DNA from: Patulibacter sp.
Lineage (GTDB): Bacteria > Actinomycetota > Thermoleophilia > Solirubrobacterales > Solirubrobacteraceae
Length of the DNA: 5,755 nt
Assembly (NCBI GenBank): GCA_023268575.1
Contig: JALRCL010000541.1
Location: 1-5,755, forward strand
Reading direction: 5' to 3'
Every line of letters starts with the position of its first letter. Position 1 is the stretch's first letter. The notes beneath the pieces were generated by a model, which saw only the letters and a list, made by a program, of their open reading frames with translations, searched no databases and was not told where the DNA came from. A program made the translations under genes and the position numbers. Shown here piece after piece: positions 4,346-5,755 of the stretch.

Positions 4346-5755
4346 CTACATCCGGAACAGCGGCCGGCGGACCGGCGGCAGCGGCGCGTTGGCGCACGCG
4401 TCGAGCGCCAGGCCGACGACGCGGCGCGTGTCGCGCGGGTCGATGATCCCGTCGTCCCAGAGCCGCGCCGAGGCGTACACCGGGTTGCCCTGCCGCTCGA
4501 ACTGCGCCCGCACCGGCGCGGCCATCGCCTCGCGGTCCTCGTCGGAGAACGCCTCGCCGCGCGCGGCGAGCTGCTGCTCGCGCACGGTCGTCAGGACGGT
4601 CGCCGCCTGCTCGCCGCCCATCACGCCGATCCGCGCGTTCGGCCACATCCAGAGGAACCGCGGCGAGTACGCCCGGCCGCACATCCCGTAGTTGCCGGCG
4701 CCGTGCGAGCCGCCGACGACGACGGTGAGCTTCGGCACTCGCGCGCAGGACACGGCCGCGACCATCTTCGCGCCGTCCTTCGCGATCCCGCCGGCCTCGT
4801 ACTCGCGGCCGACCATGTAGCCGGCGATGTTCTGGAGGAAGAGCAGCGGCACCGCGCGCTCGTCGCAGAGCTCGATGAAGTGCGCGGCCTTCAGCGCCGA
4901 CTCGCGGAAGAGGATGCCGTCGTTGGCGAGGATCCCGACCGGGTGCCCCTGGACGTGCGCGAACCCGGTCACGAGGGTCTCGCCGTAGAGCGGCTTGAAC
5001 TCGTGCAGCTCGCTGCCGTCGACGAGCCGCTCGATCAGCGGCCGCGGCGAGTACGGCTCGCGCGTGTCGACCGGGACGACGTCCAGCAGCGTCTCCGGAT
5101 CCTCGCGCGGTGGCCGCGGAGCGCGGGTCTGCCACGGCGCCAGGGGCGGCGCGGCCGCTCCCGCCTCCCCGCCGGCGGCCGGGGAGCCCGGGACCGTCGG
5201 CGGGGCGTCCAGGAACGGGTCACCGGCCAGCGCCGACGCCGCGGCGCGCCGGCGCTCGTGCGGGAGCGTCGCCACGATCCGGCGGACGATCTCGATCGCG
5301 TGCGCGTCGTCCTCGGCGAGGTGGTCCACGACGCCGGAGGTCCGGGCGTGGAGGTCGCCGCCGCCGAGCTCCTCCGCGGTGACCTCCTCCCCCGTGGCGG
5401 CCTTCACGAGGGGCGGTCCGCCGAGGAAGATCGTGCCCTGCTCCTTGACGATCACCGTCTCGTCGCTCATCGCCGGCACGTAGGCGCCGCCGGCGGTGCA
5501 GGAGCCCATGACCGCCGCGATCTGCGCGATCCCCTCGCGGGCCAGGCGCGACTGGTTGTAGAAGATCCGGCCGAAGTGCTCCTTGTCCGGGAAGACCTCG
5601 TCCTGCTTGGGCAGGAACGCCCCGCCGGAGTCCACGAGGTAGATGCAGGGGAGGCGGTTCTCGAGGGCGACCTCCTGCGCGCGCAGGTGCTTCTTCACCG
5701 TCAGCGGGTAGTACGTGCCGCCCTTCACCGTCGCGTCGTTGGCGACGATGACGAC
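4346..5755 (-). CDS. mccB: Methylcrotonyl-CoA carboxylase, carboxyltransferase (beta) subunit, partial
   Basis: The visible 469 residues run from the right edge (VVIVANDATVKGGTYYPLTV) to the stop at 4346-4348. This subunit moves the carboxyl group from carboxybiotin to 3-methylcrotonyl-CoA in leucine breakdown. The N-terminal crotonase-like half has AVMGSCTAGGAYVPAMSDET (81-100), and the C-terminal half has VVVGGSHGAGNYGMCGRAY (345-363); these glycine-rich loops form the oxyanion holes. NIAGYMVGREYEAGGIAKDG (309-328) and WPNARIGVMGGEQAA (371-385) are typical of MccB rather than PccB or AccD. MccB is about 530 residues, so roughly 60-80 N-terminal residues lie outside the window. The linker between halves (about 168-217) is unusually long and Ala/Pro/Gly-rich. 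The biotin-carrying alpha subunit is not downstream, so it must be upstream or elsewhere. A close relative such as geranyl-CoA carboxylase beta cannot be fully excluded. Confidence 0.93.
   Translation of the reverse strand, partial: VVIVANDATVKGGTYYPLTVKKHLRAQEVALENRLPCIYLVDSGGAFLPKQDEVFPDKEHFGRIFYNQSRLAREGIAQIAAVMGSCTAGGAYVPAMSDETVIVKEQGTIFLGGPPLVKAATGEEVTAEELGGGDLHARTSGVVDHLAEDDAHAIEIVRRIVATLPHERRRAAASALAGDPFLDAPPTVPGSPAAGGEAGAAAPPLAPWQTRAPRPPREDPETLLDVVPVDTREPYSPRPLIERLVDGSELHEFKPLYGETLVTGFAHVQGHPVGILANDGILFRESALKAAHFIELCDERAVPLLFLQNIAGYMVGREYEAGGIAKDGAKMVAAVSCARVPKLTVVVGGSHGAGNYGMCGRAYSPRFLWMWPNARIGVMGGEQAATVLTTVREQQLAARGEAFSDEDREAMAAPVRAQFERQGNPVYASARLWDDGIIDPRDTRRVVGLALDACANAPLPPVRRPLFRM

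Noticed and set aside
2964..5135. A 723-residue minus-strand frame spanning the desaturase and part of mccB.
   Set aside because: It is a shadow of both genes in another frame, and the real frames carry family motifs.
1..5755. CRISPR arrays, tRNA or rRNA genes, insertion sequences and phage genes.
   Set aside because: No regularly spaced repeats, no tRNA-like T-loop motif and no transposase, integrase or phage-like products were seen on either strand.

Overview
The window is very GC-rich, with long stop-free shadow frames on both strands. Its genes point to an actinobacterium (Actinomycetota). The VIT1 and PucR-type sequences, the mannosylglycerate-hydrolase-like enzyme, the methylcrotonyl-CoA carboxylase and especially a 6C-type small RNA would suit a Thermoleophilia-like or related soil lineage. 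The phylum is a fairly safe inference; the class is a guess.

Layout. (1) Positions 1-439, minus strand: the N-terminal third of an MGH1-like glycoside hydrolase (mannosylglycerate/glucosylglycerate hydrolase type), cut by the left edge. (2) Positions 455-526, plus strand: a compact three-way junction RNA. A perfect 10-bp closing stem encloses two hairpins with different stems but the same loop, CCCCCCGA. This is the hallmark of the actinobacterial 6C RNA class. (3) Positions 527-675: a distinctly AT-richer leader (about 57% GC by my count) before the next gene. (4) Positions 676-1905, plus strand: a chimeric protein. Its first ~95 residues are the start of a VIT1/CCC1 iron/manganese transporter with two membrane helices. 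The rest is the C-terminal two thirds of a PucR/CdaR-family regulator ending in its DNA-binding helix-turn-helix. (5) Positions 2035-3267, plus strand: an intact PucR-family regulator, clearly paralogous to the regulatory part of the chimera. (6) Positions 3393-4316, plus strand: a membrane di-iron desaturase/hydroxylase with all three histidine boxes and a good ribosome binding site. (7) Positions 4346-5755, minus strand: the beta (carboxyltransferase) subunit of methylcrotonyl-CoA carboxylase, convergent with the desaturase and cut by the right edge.

How the parts may work together. The three plus-strand genes point the same way but are separated by 125-130 bp gaps containing hairpins, so they are probably separate transcription units. 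The intact PucR regulator is the best candidate local regulator of the desaturase, by proximity only. MccB belongs to leucine (or related branched acyl-CoA) breakdown and has no visible link to its neighbours. The two most notable items are the 6C-like RNA and the in-frame VIT1-PucR fusion. The fusion is either a real membrane-anchored regulator, a deletion scar, or an assembly join.
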